Part shown: in pieces, positions 24,840 through 34,218 of the stretch
How the letters are laid out: the number at the start of each line of letters is the position of its first letter
Numbering within the stretch: position 1 is the stretch's first letter
Assembly: GCA_003402735.1 (NCBI GenBank)
Contig: QQNE01000004.1
Span: 1-64,000, forward strand
Length of the DNA stretch: 64,000 bases
Direction: 5' to 3'
Source: Verrucomicrobiota bacterium
GTDB lineage: Bacteria; Verrucomicrobiota; Verrucomicrobiia; Verrucomicrobiales; DEV007
Notes under the pieces: generated by a model
The model's database searches: none
The model's input: only the letters and a program-made list of their open reading frames with translations
Told to the model about the DNA's origin: nothing
Made by a program: the position numbers and the translations under genes

Positions 24840-27779
24840 TTACCGGTCGGCAGCGATTTCGAGGACGCTGGAGCCGTCGGCGCGTTTCTCCACGATGATT
24901 TGAGCGCCAATCCGTTCCTGGAGGAGACCGACGTGGGAGATGATGCCCACGAGTTTGTCCTCTTGCCGCAGACTCTCCAGCGCGGCCAGGGCGATTTCGA
25001 GGGCCTCGGCGTCGAGGGAGCCGAATCCTTCGTCGATGAAGAGGGAGTCGATGCGCACGTTGCGCCCTGCCAAGCCCGCAAGACCGAGCGCCATGGCCAG
25101 ACTGGCGAGGAAACTTTCGCCACCGGAGAGACTGGCGGTGGGCCGGCGGACTCCGGCCTGATGATTGTCTTCGATCTCCAGGCCGAGCTCGCTCCCCGGG
25201 GAGCGGCGCAGCTGGTAGCGCGAAGTCAGCCGGGTCAGGTGCCGGTTGGCGTGGCGCAGCATCAAGTCCAGGGAAATGCCCTGGGCAAACGTCCGGAATT
25301 TTTTGCCGCCGGCATCGCCAATGAGATAACGGAGGCGTTGCCAGGTGACGAGCCGGTTTCTTTCCTCCGCGAGGAGGGTGGAACGGGCGGCGAGGGTTTG
25401 CCGATTCTCGGTGTCTTCCGCCAACCGTTGCCGGACGGCTCCCAGGCGGGTGCGGAGCGCCGCGATCCGTTCGTCGGACTCGCGCACGGCGGTTTCAAAC
25501 GGCTCGAGGTCGCCGACGGGTTGGCACCCGCCCGCGCGCAGGGTTTCCAGGGCTTCCAGGCAGTCTTGCCAACGGACTTGCAGCTCCTTGCCCAAATCGG
25601 CGAGCTTGGATTCCCGTGCTGCGATTTGGCCGGCTTCGGCGACGCTCAAAATCGCCGCCTGCACTTCTTCCGCCGAGGCGAAACCGCTGCCCTCGAGATT
25701 GGCTTGCAGCGTTTCGGCGAGTGTTTCCCGGGCTGCGGAGGCCTGCTCCCGCTGTTCGAGGAGCGCGGCGTGGTCGCGGCGAGCGGTGGCACAGGCCCGG
25801 TAGGCCCTGGCCCGGTCCGAGAGTTTTGCCAGCAGGCCGTTGATCGCCGGGCTGGAAGGCAAGGCGACGCCGTGGGGCGAGAGCAGCGACCGCAGCCTGT
25901 CCTGTTCGGCGTCCAAGCGATCCCGACGCCGCAGCCATTCCCCGGCCTGGCGAAGTTGCAGGAACCGGGCACAGAGGCGGCGCGCTTCTTCCGCCCCGGA
26001 ATGAGCCTGTTGCCGGGCGGCCGAGACCCCTGCCGGATCGGGGGCGTCCAGGCCAGTCTCCTTGGCGCTGGCCAGCACCCGCTGATCGATGGCGGCGAAC
26101 TCCGCGGCCGTGGATTCGACCGACGCGGCGAGCGCCTGCATCTTGGCCGTCAGTGCCGCGACGTTCCGGTCCGCCAGGTTGCGTTCTTGTTCCGCGGCTT
26201 GGCGTTGCGCTTGCGCTTCGCGGAGAGCGACTTCGCGGGCGGCGAGCTCGTCCGGGGCTTGGCCGGCGTGCCAGGGATGCTCCGCCGAGCCGCAGAGCGG
26301 GCATGGCTCGCCCGGCACCAACCTGGCGCGGTGGGATTCCAGGCTGGCAATGCGTTGGGCGGCGTGAAGCAGTTCCTCCCGGGAGTTCGTCAGGTCGGTT
26401 GCCAATTTCAACCGGTCCGTGGCCGTCATCAGCCGGGCTTGGGCGGATTGGAGTTCACCGGTGATCTGGGCGTGGGCCCGGGTGGAGGCCTCCCGTCGTT
26501 CGGTGACGCGCGCGCGCTGCTCGATGAGGCTGCCGAGCTGTTCCAAGCCGAGCGCCCGTCGCGCCTCGACATCGGCCCGGTTTTGCAGACCCGTTTCACC
26601 TCCCTTTTCCTGAAGGGCGGCCAGTTCGCTCTGCAGGGCGGCAGGGTCCGGAATGGGATCGGGAATCGCAAGTTCTCCGAGCCGGGCCGAGGCATCGCCC
26701 AGCAACACCAAGCCCGCTTCGATGGAGCCCAGGGACTCCTCGAGAGCGGAATCGTCACCGGTCGGAACGCCGGTGTTTCCGGTGGATTCCTGCCAGCGTT
26801 GGTGCCAGATCAGTTGGGCCCGGGTGCAAGCGGATTCCGCCTCCTCAAGGGAGCGCGAGAGGTTGGCCTCGTGCCGCCGGGCTTCCGTCCAACGGGTCAA
26901 GTCGGGCAGGTGAGGTTGCGCCTCCCGGTGCCGGATCAGCCGCGCGAATTGGGCCGAGGCCGCTTCCCGCTCCTGTTGCCAGGCGGATCGATCCACCTCC
27001 AAACGGGCCTTGCGTCCGCTCCATTCGATCCATCGCCGGGCTTGCTCCAGAGCCTGGAGATGTTGCTCATGGGCCACGCGGCGGGTGGTCAAATCCGCGT
27101 CGCCCAGCGCGATCTCGGCCTGCAACGCGGCCAAATCCTCGGGGCTGAGGATCGGAATCAGCGCCAGCGATTCTTCCTCCGCGGAGAGTTGCGTTTCGCG
27201 GTTCTGGACTTCGACATAGACCAGGCGGCCGAGGTCGGAGTAGATGGAGGTGCGGGTCAGGCTTTCGAGCAGGGCGGCGCGCTCGTCGTCGCTGGCCTTG
27301 AGGAACTTCGCGAACTCGCCTTGGGCGAGGAGCACGGACCGGGTGAAGCGGTCATAATCGAGCCCGCTCAGTTGTTCCACCTGTTCGGAAACCTCGTTGA
27401 TTCTGGAGGCGAGAACTTCGCCGTTCTGCTGGTAGAGAAAGCGTCTGGCGGGCTGCAGATTTCCGTCCACCACGCCCCGGGCCCGGCGCAGGTGCCACTC
27501 GGCCCGAAAGCGTCCCTGGGCCACTTCAAATTCGACTTCGGCCCGACACTCCGCTTCGTGGCGGCTCATCATGTCTTCCGGATTGGCCTGCCTGCCGTAA
27601 CGAGCCGCGCGGCCGTAAAGGGCCAGGGTGATGGCGTCCAGGAGCGTCGATTTCCCGGCTCCCGTGGGACCGGTGATCGCAAAGAGCCCTGCGCGGGAGA
27701 TGCGCGGATCCTCGAGGTTGATCTCGTGCTCACCGCGCAGCGAGTTCAGGTTTTTGAGACGGATCCGAAGGATTTTCAT
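24840..27779 (-). CDS. sbcC: Exonuclease subunit SbcC (SMC-like ATPase)
   Basis: 979 aa. Walker A GPTGAGKST (37-45) follows the N-terminal MKILRIRLKNLNSLRG. The long coiled-coil arms meet at a zinc hook CPLC near residue 490. The C-terminal ABC signature SLSGGESF and Walker B DSLFIDEGFGSLD complete the ATPase. With SbcD it forms the Mre11-Rad50-like nuclease that opens DNA hairpins and cuts protein-blocked ends. The length is slightly short. The ATG overlaps the sbcD stop (ATGA). Such an enzyme is directly relevant to the palindromic DNA elements in this genome. Confidence 0.95.
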   Translation of the reverse strand: MKILRIRLKNLNSLRGEHEINLEDPRISRAGLFAITGPTGAGKSTLLDAITLALYGRAARYGRQANPEDMMSRHEAECRAEVEFEVAQGRFRAEWHLRRARGVVDGNLQPARRFLYQQNGEVLASRINEVSEQVEQLSGLDYDRFTRSVLLAQGEFAKFLKASDDERAALLESLTRTSIYSDLGRLVYVEVQNRETQLSAEEESLALIPILSPEDLAALQAEIALGDADLTTRRVAHEQHLQALEQARRWIEWSGRKARLEVDRSAWQQEREAASAQFARLIRHREAQPHLPDLTRWTEARRHEANLSRSLEEAESACTRAQLIWHQRWQESTGNTGVPTGDDSALEESLGSIEAGLVLLGDASARLGELAIPDPIPDPAALQSELAALQEKGGETGLQNRADVEARRALGLEQLGSLIEQRARVTERREASTRAHAQITGELQSAQARLMTATDRLKLATDLTNSREELLHAAQRIASLESHRARLVPGEPCPLCGSAEHPWHAGQAPDELAAREVALREAQAQRQAAEQERNLADRNVAALTAKMQALAASVESTAAEFAAIDQRVLASAKETGLDAPDPAGVSAARQQAHSGAEEARRLCARFLQLRQAGEWLRRRDRLDAEQDRLRSLLSPHGVALPSSPAINGLLAKLSDRARAYRACATARRDHAALLEQREQASAARETLAETLQANLEGSGFASAEEVQAAILSVAEAGQIAARESKLADLGKELQVRWQDCLEALETLRAGGCQPVGDLEPFETAVRESDERIAALRTRLGAVRQRLAEDTENRQTLAARSTLLAEERNRLVTWQRLRYLIGDAGGKKFRTFAQGISLDLMLRHANRHLTRLTSRYQLRRSPGSELGLEIEDNHQAGVRRPTASLSGGESFLASLAMALGLAGLAGRNVRIDSLFIDEGFGSLDAEALEIALAALESLRQEDKLVGIISHVGLLQERIGAQIIVEKRADGSSVLEIAADR

Positions 27780-29083
27780 AGGGCCGTCACCGGTTCGGTT
27801 TCCTCGTGGCGGATGCTTTCCTGATGGAGGTCCAAGAGCTCCCGGAAGGCAGTTCGCAACGCCGCGCGATCCTCCTCACCGAACTCCTGTTCGACGGCCA
27901 GACGGCAGTCGAAAACCTCTTCGGGGGCTTCCAGCACGCTGGTGGCATCCATCAGTCCGGCGCCGTCGGGCAGTTGCAATTGTGGCAGCGCCTGGGGACG
28001 GTGGTTGAGGACCCGGATCACTTCGAAGGGACGGGTCCGGGCAAGGTCCTGGACCATTTGAAAGATGGGCGCGCCGGGCGGCGCATTTTCCACGATCACC
28101 TCCAGCCAAGGTTTCAGCGGGGAAGGGGCCGGTTGTTTATCCTTCAGGTGCAGCGCCAGTTGATCGAACGGGATGCGCCACTGGGCCAGGCGCCGCTCCA
28201 CGTCGAGCCGCAGGGCATGACACCCGACCCGGCGACCCTCACCGAAGTCGACAATCCGCATCTCCTTGACATCGTTGGCCTCGCTGAAACTGAGCGGGAT
28301 CGGGGAGCCTGAGTATCGGATCCGATCGCTCTGACCGATCCTCTGGGGACGGTGCAAGTGGCCCAGCGCCACGTAATCGAACTCCGCCGGAAAGCAGTCT
28401 TCTCCGACCGCGCCCAGCCCGCCGATGTGGATTTCCCGTTCGCTCTCCGGGCAGACCGAGCCACCCGCCGCCGTGAGATGGCCCATCGCGAGAATCGGGA
28501 TGCCGCGTTTGCGCCACTCCAGGGTCTGTTGGGCGGCCTGCCCGTGAACGCGCCGGATGCCCTCGGTGAGGTTTCTGCGGATCTCTTCCACGCCCTGACC
28601 GATTCCCCCCTCGCGCAGTTCCCGGTCCCGCAAAAAGGGGAGAGCCACCACGATGACCTGGGGGGCCTCGGCATTGGGCAAGGGGATCACAATGTCCCGG
28701 ATTTTTTTCGGCAGCTGGCCAATCACGTGGACGCCGATGCTGGAGAGCAATCCTCGCGGAGCTTCCAGCACGGCGGGGGAATCGTGGTTCCCGGCCGTGA
28801 GGATCACCGAGGCCCGGGTGCGGCGACGCAATTCGGAGAGGAATTCGTAGTAGAGCGTGAGGGCGCTCTGGGGAGGGTAGGCGGAATCGAAGACGTCGCC
28901 TGACACCACCACCGCATCGATGTCATGGCCGCGGATGGCCTCGATGAGGAACGCCAGGAAACGGCGGTGTTCTTCGTGACGCGAGAGATCGCCCAGGGTC
29001 TTGCCGAGGTGCCAGTCCGCAGTGTGAAGGACCCGGAAATCTGAGGGGAGCTTGGTGGGAATCTGATAGAAGAGGTCGATGTC
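27776..29083 (-). CDS. sbcD: Exonuclease subunit SbcD, no canonical start codon visible
   Basis: The track starts at GTG 28912, but the frame stays open to a TAG at 29086-29084. The missing residues read FRVLHTADWHLGKTLGDLSRHEEH, the essential N-terminal phosphodiesterase motif of SbcD, followed by VVVSGDVFDSAYPP and AGNHDSP. There is no ATG, GTG or TTG between the TAG and HTADWHLG. Only ATC 29080 or ATT 29062 could start it. It could be a rare-start gene, one whose start was lost by mutation (TAG lies where an ATG might be expected), or a sequencing error. It is translationally coupled to sbcC. Confidence 0.82.
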   Translation of the reverse strand, partial: DIDLFYQIPTKLPSDFRVLHTADWHLGKTLGDLSRHEEHRRFLAFLIEAIRGHDIDAVVVSGDVFDSAYPPQSALTLYYEFLSELRRRTRASVILTAGNHDSPAVLEAPRGLLSSIGVHVIGQLPKKIRDIVIPLPNAEAPQVIVVALPFLRDRELREGGIGQGVEEIRRNLTEGIRRVHGQAAQQTLEWRKRGIPILAMGHLTAAGGSVCPESEREIHIGGLGAVGEDCFPAEFDYVALGHLHRPQRIGQSDRIRYSGSPIPLSFSEANDVKEMRIVDFGEGRRVGCHALRLDVERRLAQWRIPFDQLALHLKDKQPAPSPLKPWLEVIVENAPPGAPIFQMVQDLARTRPFEVIRVLNHRPQALPQLQLPDGAGLMDATSVLEAPEEVFDCRLAVEQEFGEEDRAALRTAFRELLDLHQESIRHEETEPVTAL

Positions 29084-29122
29084 CTAGCAAACCCGCAAAA
29101 TCGCACTGTGCAAGTGCCGTCC

Positions 29123-29174
29123 GCGCGGGGAGGATAGGGGAGGGGGTGGACCTCCCTTCAAAGACTCCCCGCGC
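29123..29174 (-). terminator. GC-rich hairpin between sod and sbcD
   Basis: GCGCGGGGA (29123-29131) and TCCCCGCGC (29166-29174) form a perfect 9-bp stem around a 34-nt loop containing a smaller GGAGG/CCTCC pairing. It lies 13 bp after the superoxide dismutase stop and 37 bp before the sbcD frame. No T-run follows, so termination would be weak or Rho-dependent. Confidence 0.4.
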
Positions 29175-29187
29175 CGGCGGAAGTGAA

Positions 29188-29796
29188 TTACTTGGCCGCT
29201 TGGTAGCGAGCGCTGACCGCGTCCCAATCAACCACGTTCCAGAAGGCGGACACGTAGTCGGGACGGCGGTTCTGGTAGTGAAGGTAGTAGGCGTGTTCCC
29301 AGACGTCGAGGCCGAGGATGGGCTTGGAGCCCGGCTCGCAGACCCCGGGCATCAGGGGGTTGTCCTGATTGGCTGAGGAGGAGATCGCCAGTCCGCCATC
29401 GGCCTTGACGCAAAGCCAGGCCCAGCCGGAGCCGAAACGAGTCAGGGCCGCTTGGCCGAACTTGGCTTTGAATTCCTCGTAGTTGCCGAACGCGGAGTCG
29501 ATCGCGGAGGCCAGTTCTCCGGAGGGGGTGCCACCTTTGCCTGGGCTCATGATGGTCCAGAAGAGAGAGTGGTTCCAGTGGCCGCCTCCGTTGTTGCGGA
29601 TCGCGGGCTTGTCTGAGTGTTTCGCGCAGAGTTCTTCAAGGCTCAAACCCTCCATCTCTGTCCCGGCAATCGCTTCGTTGAGCTTGGCCACATAGGTCGC
29701 GTGGTGTTTGCCGTGGTGGATTTCCATGGTGCGCGCATCGATGTGCGGTTCCAGTGCGGTGAAGGCGTAGGGCAGGGGTGGAAGTTGGTGGGCCAT
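29188..29796 (-). CDS. sod: Superoxide dismutase (Fe/Mn family)
   Basis: 202 aa. Metal ligands are in place: His27 of EIHHGKHH, His in HWNHSLFW (~80), and Asp and His in DVWEHAYY (~164/168). [13 protein letters not shown] and the single-subunit length match the Fe/Mn superfamily. GGGHWNH suggests the Mn or cambialistic type, but metal cannot be settled from sequence. No signal peptide, so cytoplasmic. It sits 104 bp before the sbcD frame on the same strand, with a hairpin between. Confidence 0.94.
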   Translation of the reverse strand: MAHQLPPLPYAFTALEPHIDARTMEIHHGKHHATYVAKLNEAIAGTEMEGLSLEELCAKHSDKPAIRNNGGGHWNHSLFWTIMSPGKGGTPSGELASAIDSAFGNYEEFKAKFGQAALTRFGSGWAWLCVKADGGLAISSSANQDNPLMPGVCEPGSKPILGLDVWEHAYYLHYQNRRPDYVSAFWNVVDWDAVSARYQAAK

Positions 29797-30093
29797 AGTG
29801 TGAGTTGGGTTGTCTGGTTGGATTTACGAGGCACCCGCCAGTCCGGGTGCCATCCACAGGGTAGTGAAGGACCCGCGAAAAGCAACCCGCTCCCTCACGA
29901 GGTTTCCGCAAGGGTGGGCCGGACAGGTTGTTTTCGTTTTTCTTGGCCTCGACCCATTGTCTGTGGCTAGGGTAGCCCGCCCGGCAGAATGCGTCCCCCG
30001 AGAAAGAACCGCGTGGGGGCTGGTTTCCATGCCTGAAACAAAAAAATCTTACCGTGCAGAATGTTGGGTGGGCTACACTCGCATCGCGACACC

Positions 30094-31761
30094 ATGACCG
30101 TCTGGGCGCAGAATTACGATCCGTTCCACCATCAACTCCTCTCCACGCTGGTGGCGGCGGTGCCGGTGGTGGTCTTGTTGGGGGCGATCGCGGTCTTTCA
30201 TCTGCGCAGCCACATCGCGGCCCTCCTCGGGCTGACCTTGGCCCTGGGTTTGGCGATTTGGGTTTGCGGCATGCCGGCGGATGCGGCCGCAGCCACGGCG
30301 CTCTATGGCGCGGCGTTCGGGTTGTTCCCGATCGGCTGGATCATCCTGAATGTGATGTTTCTCTATCAGCTCACCGTGGAACGCGGTCTGTTCGCGATTC
30401 TCCGGGACAGCCTCGCCCGGGTGGCACCGGATGCCCGGGTCCAACTCATCCTCATCGCCTTCGCTTTCGGCGCTTTTCTGGAGGGAATGGCCGGTTTCGG
30501 GGCGCCGGTGGCCATCACGGCCGCGATTCTCATTCAACTCGGATTCAAGCCGCTCCACGCTTCCGGTTTGGCCCTGATCGCGAACACCGCCCCGGTCGCC
30601 TTCGGATCTCTCGGCATCCCCATCACCACCCTGGAACAGGTGACCGGTCTGGACGCACGTCAGGTCTCCGCCATGGTCGGTCGTCAGCTTCCCCTGTTCT
30701 CGCTCCTGATTCCGTTCTGGTTGGTGGTCACCTTTTCCGGTTGGCGCGGTCTGCGCGATGTCTGGCCGGCCGCCCTCACCGCGGGCTTGGCGTTTGCGGT
30801 GCCGCAGTTTCTCGTTTCCAACCTGCACGGCCCCTGGCTGGTGGACATCGTGGCCGGAGGATGCGCCATCGCCGCGACCGTGGCCCTCCTGCGGGTATGG
30901 CGTCCCCGGAACCCCATGATCTTGCGCGAGGATGGCGAACTCTGTCCGGCTGGAATCGGCGGGCGGTCGGGTCCGGCGGATCCGGCACCGCCACGTGGGG
31001 AGGTCGTGCGGGCCTGGATGCCCTGGGCGTTTCTCACCGTGCTGATTCTGGCCTGGGGCTTGCCCCAGACCAAGTCCGCCTTGGACGGGATCCACGCCCC
31101 CAAATTTCCCGTTCCAAACCTGCACCTGCGCGTGCAACGGATCCCTCCCGTGGCCCCGGATGGTGCGGCGCCGGAGACCGCAGAGTTCAAGCTCAATTAC
31201 CTGTCCGCCACCGGCACCGGCATCCTCGCGGCCGCGCTTCTGGCCGGGTTCGCCATGGGATGCACGCCGGGAGCCATGTTGCGCACTTACGGACGCACCC
31301 TCTGGCGGGTCCGCTGGTCCTTGTGGACGATTATGGCCATGTTGGCTCTCGGCAATGTCACCAAATTTTCCGGCACGGATGCCACGCTGGGCCTCGCCCT
31401 GGCCCGCACCGGGTGGTTGTATCCCTTTTTCGGGACCATGCTCGGCTGGCTCGGCGTGGCCCTGACCGGTTCCGACACGGCCTCCAACGTCCTCTTCGGC
31501 GGTTTGCAAAAGATCACCTCTGAGCAGCTTGGGGTGAGTCCGGTATTGATGGGCGCGGCCAACAGTTCCGGTGGTGTGATGGGCAAGATGGTCGATGCCC
31601 AAAGCATCGTGGTGGCCAGCACCGCCACGAACTGGTATGGTCACGAGGGGGCGATTCTCCGCTTCGTGTTCTGGCACAGCCTCGCGCTGGCGGCGCTGAT
31701 GGGGTGCCTGGTGTATGGGCAGGCGTATGTGCCTCCGTTCAACTGGATGGTGGTGCGTTAG
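30094..31761 (+). CDS. L-lactate permease (LctP family)
   Basis: 555 aa from ATG 30094, MTVWAQNYDPF being the usual LctP N-terminus. At least 12 hydrophobic segments are present. The family block FGAFLEGMAGFGAPVAITAAIL lies near residue 135, with FGSLGIPITTLEQVTGL and GVALTGSDTASNVLFGGLQ further on. It would import lactate or glycolate with protons across the inner membrane. No lactate dehydrogenase lies alongside. No gene is supported in the 297-bp gap upstream (29797-30093). Confidence 0.92.
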   Translation: MTVWAQNYDPFHHQLLSTLVAAVPVVVLLGAIAVFHLRSHIAALLGLTLALGLAIWVCGMPADAAAATALYGAAFGLFPIGWIILNVMFLYQLTVERGLFAILRDSLARVAPDARVQLILIAFAFGAFLEGMAGFGAPVAITAAILIQLGFKPLHASGLALIANTAPVAFGSLGIPITTLEQVTGLDARQVSAMVGRQLPLFSLLIPFWLVVTFSGWRGLRDVWPAALTAGLAFAVPQFLVSNLHGPWLVDIVAGGCAIAATVALLRVWRPRNPMILREDGELCPAGIGGRSGPADPAPPRGEVVRAWMPWAFLTVLILAWGLPQTKSALDGIHAPKFPVPNLHLRVQRIPPVAPDGAAPETAEFKLNYLSATGTGILAAALLAGFAMGCTPGAMLRTYGRTLWRVRWSLWTIMAMLALGNVTKFSGTDATLGLALARTGWLYPFFGTMLGWLGVALTGSDTASNVLFGGLQKITSEQLGVSPVLMGAANSSGGVMGKMVDAQSIVVASTATNWYGHEGAILRFVFWHSLALAALMGCLVYGQAYVPPFNWMVVR

Positions 31762-31816
31762 GAGCCGATTGAAAAACCCCACTGGCAAAGCCTCCAAAAT
31801 GGGTTCATGATCCCGT

Positions 31817-31984
31817 ATGTTCGAGAGGCGTGAATCAAGTCAGCTGAAGCAGAAGCAATTCAGGGTGGACACTCGCGGCCTTCCAAGGGCGACCCCCAAC
31901 ATCTTCTCTCGCAAGTTCGACGAGGCGCCATCATCCGTGCCGAGGTTCGAGCCGGTGACGCGGGGGAGCTCCTTTGTCGCTTAA
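31817..31984 (+). CDS. Possible small ORF of 55 aa, unknown
   Basis: ATG 31817 (MFERRESSQLKQ) stays open for 55 codons to TAA 31984, ending 14 bp before the esterase ATG. It is below the cut-off of the ORF track. No signal peptide, membrane segment or recognised motif; it is rich in Arg, Ser and Phe. Codon use is only partly GC-rich at third positions, and no clear ribosome site is seen. It could be a non-coding stretch in the 237-bp gap after the lactate permease. Confidence 0.22.
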   Translation: MFERRESSQLKQKQFRVDTRGLPRATPNIFSRKFDEAPSSVPRFEPVTRGSSFVA

Positions 31985-31998
31985 CCCTGACACGCACC

Positions 31999-32808
31999 AT
32001 GCACCTTATCACCCTCCTCACGGTTGGCGGCCTTCTCTTGGCCGGCTCCCTGACCGCCGCCGAACCGCCCCTGGTGATTCTGCTCTGCGGTCAGTCCAAC
32101 ATGCAGGGTTCTGGTCAGGCCGCACGGCTTTCTCCGGAGTGGCGCACCCCGCTTGACGAGGTCACGTTTCTCAATTGGGGAGAGCCACAACCGCTCGCCG
32201 TCGGCCGCGTTGGCCCGGAGGTCACCCTGGCTCATGCCTTGGCCAAGGCCCTACCAGGGCGCCGGATCGTGCTTTTCAAGGCCGCGCACGGAGGCACTTC
32301 ACAGCTCGTCTGGCAACCTCGGCACGACCGGGCCCGCATCGATCGCTTGAACCTCGGTCACGATCAGCGTGCCGGACACGCTTACGCCCAGCTCCTCGCC
32401 GCTTGGAGGAAAGCCTTTCCCGGCGCGGAGATCAAACCGGCGGCGCTCCTTTGGATGCAGGGCGAATCCGACGCCCGGGTGCCCGAGCTGGCCAAGGAAT
32501 ACCGGGATCACCTCGCCAATCTCATCGGCTCCCTCCGTCGCGATCTCGGCGCCCCGCAGATGAAAGCTGTCATCGCCGAGGTCAACCCTGCCAAGGTCAC
32601 GCCTGTCTCACCCTTCCCATTCGTGGACGAAGTCCGCGCCGCCCAGCGCGCCATCCCCGTCACCGATCCGCTTGCCGTCTCCATCCGCACGGACGGGCTC
32701 ACCAAGGAGCCTGACCAAGTCCACTACGATACTGCAGGTTTGGAAGGGCTCGGGCTCCGGTTCGCCGGGGCGCTTTTGCCGCTCCTTGCGAAGGAGGCCA
32801 GCCCCTGA
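31999..32808 (+). CDS. Exported SGNH-hydrolase esterase (SASA / sialate O-acetylesterase-like)
   Basis: 269 aa. A signal peptide (LITLLTVGGLLLAGSLTAA) precedes ILLCGQSNMQGSGQA, where GQSN carries the nucleophile Ser of the SASA/DUF303 family. Block LLWMQGESDARV holds the next conserved Gly-Glu/Ser element and the C-terminal VHYDTAGLEGLG supplies the catalytic His. These enzymes de-acetylate carbohydrates such as sialic acid or xylan side chains. In this organism a role in polysaccharide use is likely. It runs as a single gene; the next gene is 75 bp away. Confidence 0.87.
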   Translation: MHLITLLTVGGLLLAGSLTAAEPPLVILLCGQSNMQGSGQAARLSPEWRTPLDEVTFLNWGEPQPLAVGRVGPEVTLAHALAKALPGRRIVLFKAAHGGTSQLVWQPRHDRARIDRLNLGHDQRAGHAYAQLLAAWRKAFPGAEIKPAALLWMQGESDARVPELAKEYRDHLANLIGSLRRDLGAPQMKAVIAEVNPAKVTPVSPFPFVDEVRAAQRAIPVTDPLAVSIRTDGLTKEPDQVHYDTAGLEGLGLRFAGALLPLLAKEASP

Positions 32809-32883
32809 AGCCCGCCCCCGGCGCGAGCCTTGATCCGCTTTGCCCTGTCAGGAAAACGCGGGGTCCGGTGGCGGAGCTGGGAA

Positions 32884-34170
32884 ATGGGGCTACGGTCTCG
32901 CATGAAGTGGGGAGGTTTGCGCAATTTGAGAGGTTTTGTCTGGATTGGGTTCCTTGCCCTTGTGGCCCTGTGCGGGTGTGGACCGTCCTCTGCACCACCG
33001 CCGGAGTCCTCAGCGCCTCCAGCGGAGTCACCGCTCCAGACGGAGGGTTCCGGTGCCCCGGAGACCCCGCCACCGCCGTCGCCCATGCCAAAGACGTTTC
33101 CCAGGCCCGCGGTCCCCAGCGCTCCCGCAGAAACCGCTGGGGTTGAGCCCGGTGCGGAGGAGGCGGGCGGAGCGTATAGCGAAGTTCCCGTCTATTTTGC
33201 CACGGACCGCAAGCGTACCGACTCCGTGCAGCCGGATGGGCGGTTCGGCTCGGAACGCAACCCGGAGGGCGATCACCTCAGCTATGGCCGCGCCGTGATC
33301 ACGATTCCGAAAACGCATCAGCCCGGTCGGGTGGAGCGTCCGGTCTGGTGGCGCTTCGAGTTCCGTGAGGATGCCCGCAAACATGTCACCATGATGGAGC
33401 CGGAACTCATGACCCCGGAGGTTTTTTATGGCCGGATGCGGGCATCGATCACCTCGGCTCCGCAGAAGGAACTCCTGCTGTTTGTCCACGGGTTCAACGT
33501 GCCTTATGCCGATGCCATGCGGCGCACCGGGCAGATCGCCTACGATCTGAGCTTTGGGGGAATCACCTTCTGTTACAGCTGGCCGTCCCAGGGAGAATTC
33601 ACCAAGTATCCCGTGGATAAGGAGAACTCGGAATGGACGATTCCTCACCTGACCAAAGTCTTGGGTGACTTGCAGAGGGAGACGCAGTTTGAAAAGGTGC
33701 ACGTGATCGCGCACAGCATGGGGGCCCGGGTTATCAGCTCCGCTCTGCGCAATGCTCGGGAGGCGGGAATCAATCTGGATTTGCAGAATGTGATTCTGGC
33801 CGCACCTGACATCGATGCCGATATTTTCCGCGAACAGATCCTGCCCAAGATCAAGGTTTCAACGAGGCGTCTGACCATGTATGCATCCTCGGGAGACCAG
33901 GCGCTCAATCTTTCCACCCAATTCAACGGGAGCCGCCGCCTCGGTTTGTCTGGGGACGGCTTGGTGGTGGTGCCGGACCTCATGGACACCGTGGATGCGT
34001 CCGGAATCGATACCGGTTTGATCGGGCACTCCTACTACGGAAGTCAGGGACCGGTGGTGGAGGATCTGTTCAAACTCGTGATCAAGGGCCTGCTGCCGGC
34101 GCAACGGAAGTTGATCCCGGGCCGCCTGGGAGAGTGGGACCTTCCCGGAGTCATTCCGCATCCAGGTTGA
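32884..34170 (+). CDS. Lipoprotein alpha/beta hydrolase (DUF900)
   Basis: 428 aa from ATG 32884 (GGAG 7 nt upstream). The hydrophobic stretch WIGFLALVALCGC gives a lipobox with Cys, followed by a Pro/Ser-rich linker (~residues 30-85). The DUF900 hydrolase begins VPVYFATDRKRTD and has the oxyanion strand LLFVHGFNVPY, GITFCYSWPSQG and nucleophile elbow AHSMGAR (~280). The late part ISADID-like segment (DIDADIFREQI) carries an acid. It is probably an outer-membrane- or periplasm-anchored esterase. Substrate unknown. Confidence 0.88.
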   Translation: MGLRSRMKWGGLRNLRGFVWIGFLALVALCGCGPSSAPPPESSAPPAESPLQTEGSGAPETPPPPSPMPKTFPRPAVPSAPAETAGVEPGAEEAGGAYSEVPVYFATDRKRTDSVQPDGRFGSERNPEGDHLSYGRAVITIPKTHQPGRVERPVWWRFEFREDARKHVTMMEPELMTPEVFYGRMRASITSAPQKELLLFVHGFNVPYADAMRRTGQIAYDLSFGGITFCYSWPSQGEFTKYPVDKENSEWTIPHLTKVLGDLQRETQFEKVHVIAHSMGARVISSALRNAREAGINLDLQNVILAAPDIDADIFREQILPKIKVSTRRLTMYASSGDQALNLSTQFNGSRRLGLSGDGLVVVPDLMDTVDASGIDTGLIGHSYYGSQGPVVEDLFKLVIKGLLPAQRKLIPGRLGEWDLPGVIPHPG

Positions 34171-34218
34171 GCGCGCGGGTTCGTGGAAGATGGGAGCGGG
34201 TTCGTGCCAGTCGTCGTG

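Noticed and set aside
24900-27824. 974-aa plus-strand ORF opposite sbcC
   Set aside because: High-GC antisense shadow; the minus strand carries Walker A, zinc hook and Walker B.
27776-28912. sbcD starting at the track's GTG 28912
   Set aside because: That start removes the essential HTADWHLG motif, which is intact in the same frame upstream.
30073-31797. 574-aa minus-strand ORF opposite lactate permease
   Set aside because: Shadow of a membrane protein with clear LctP motifs.
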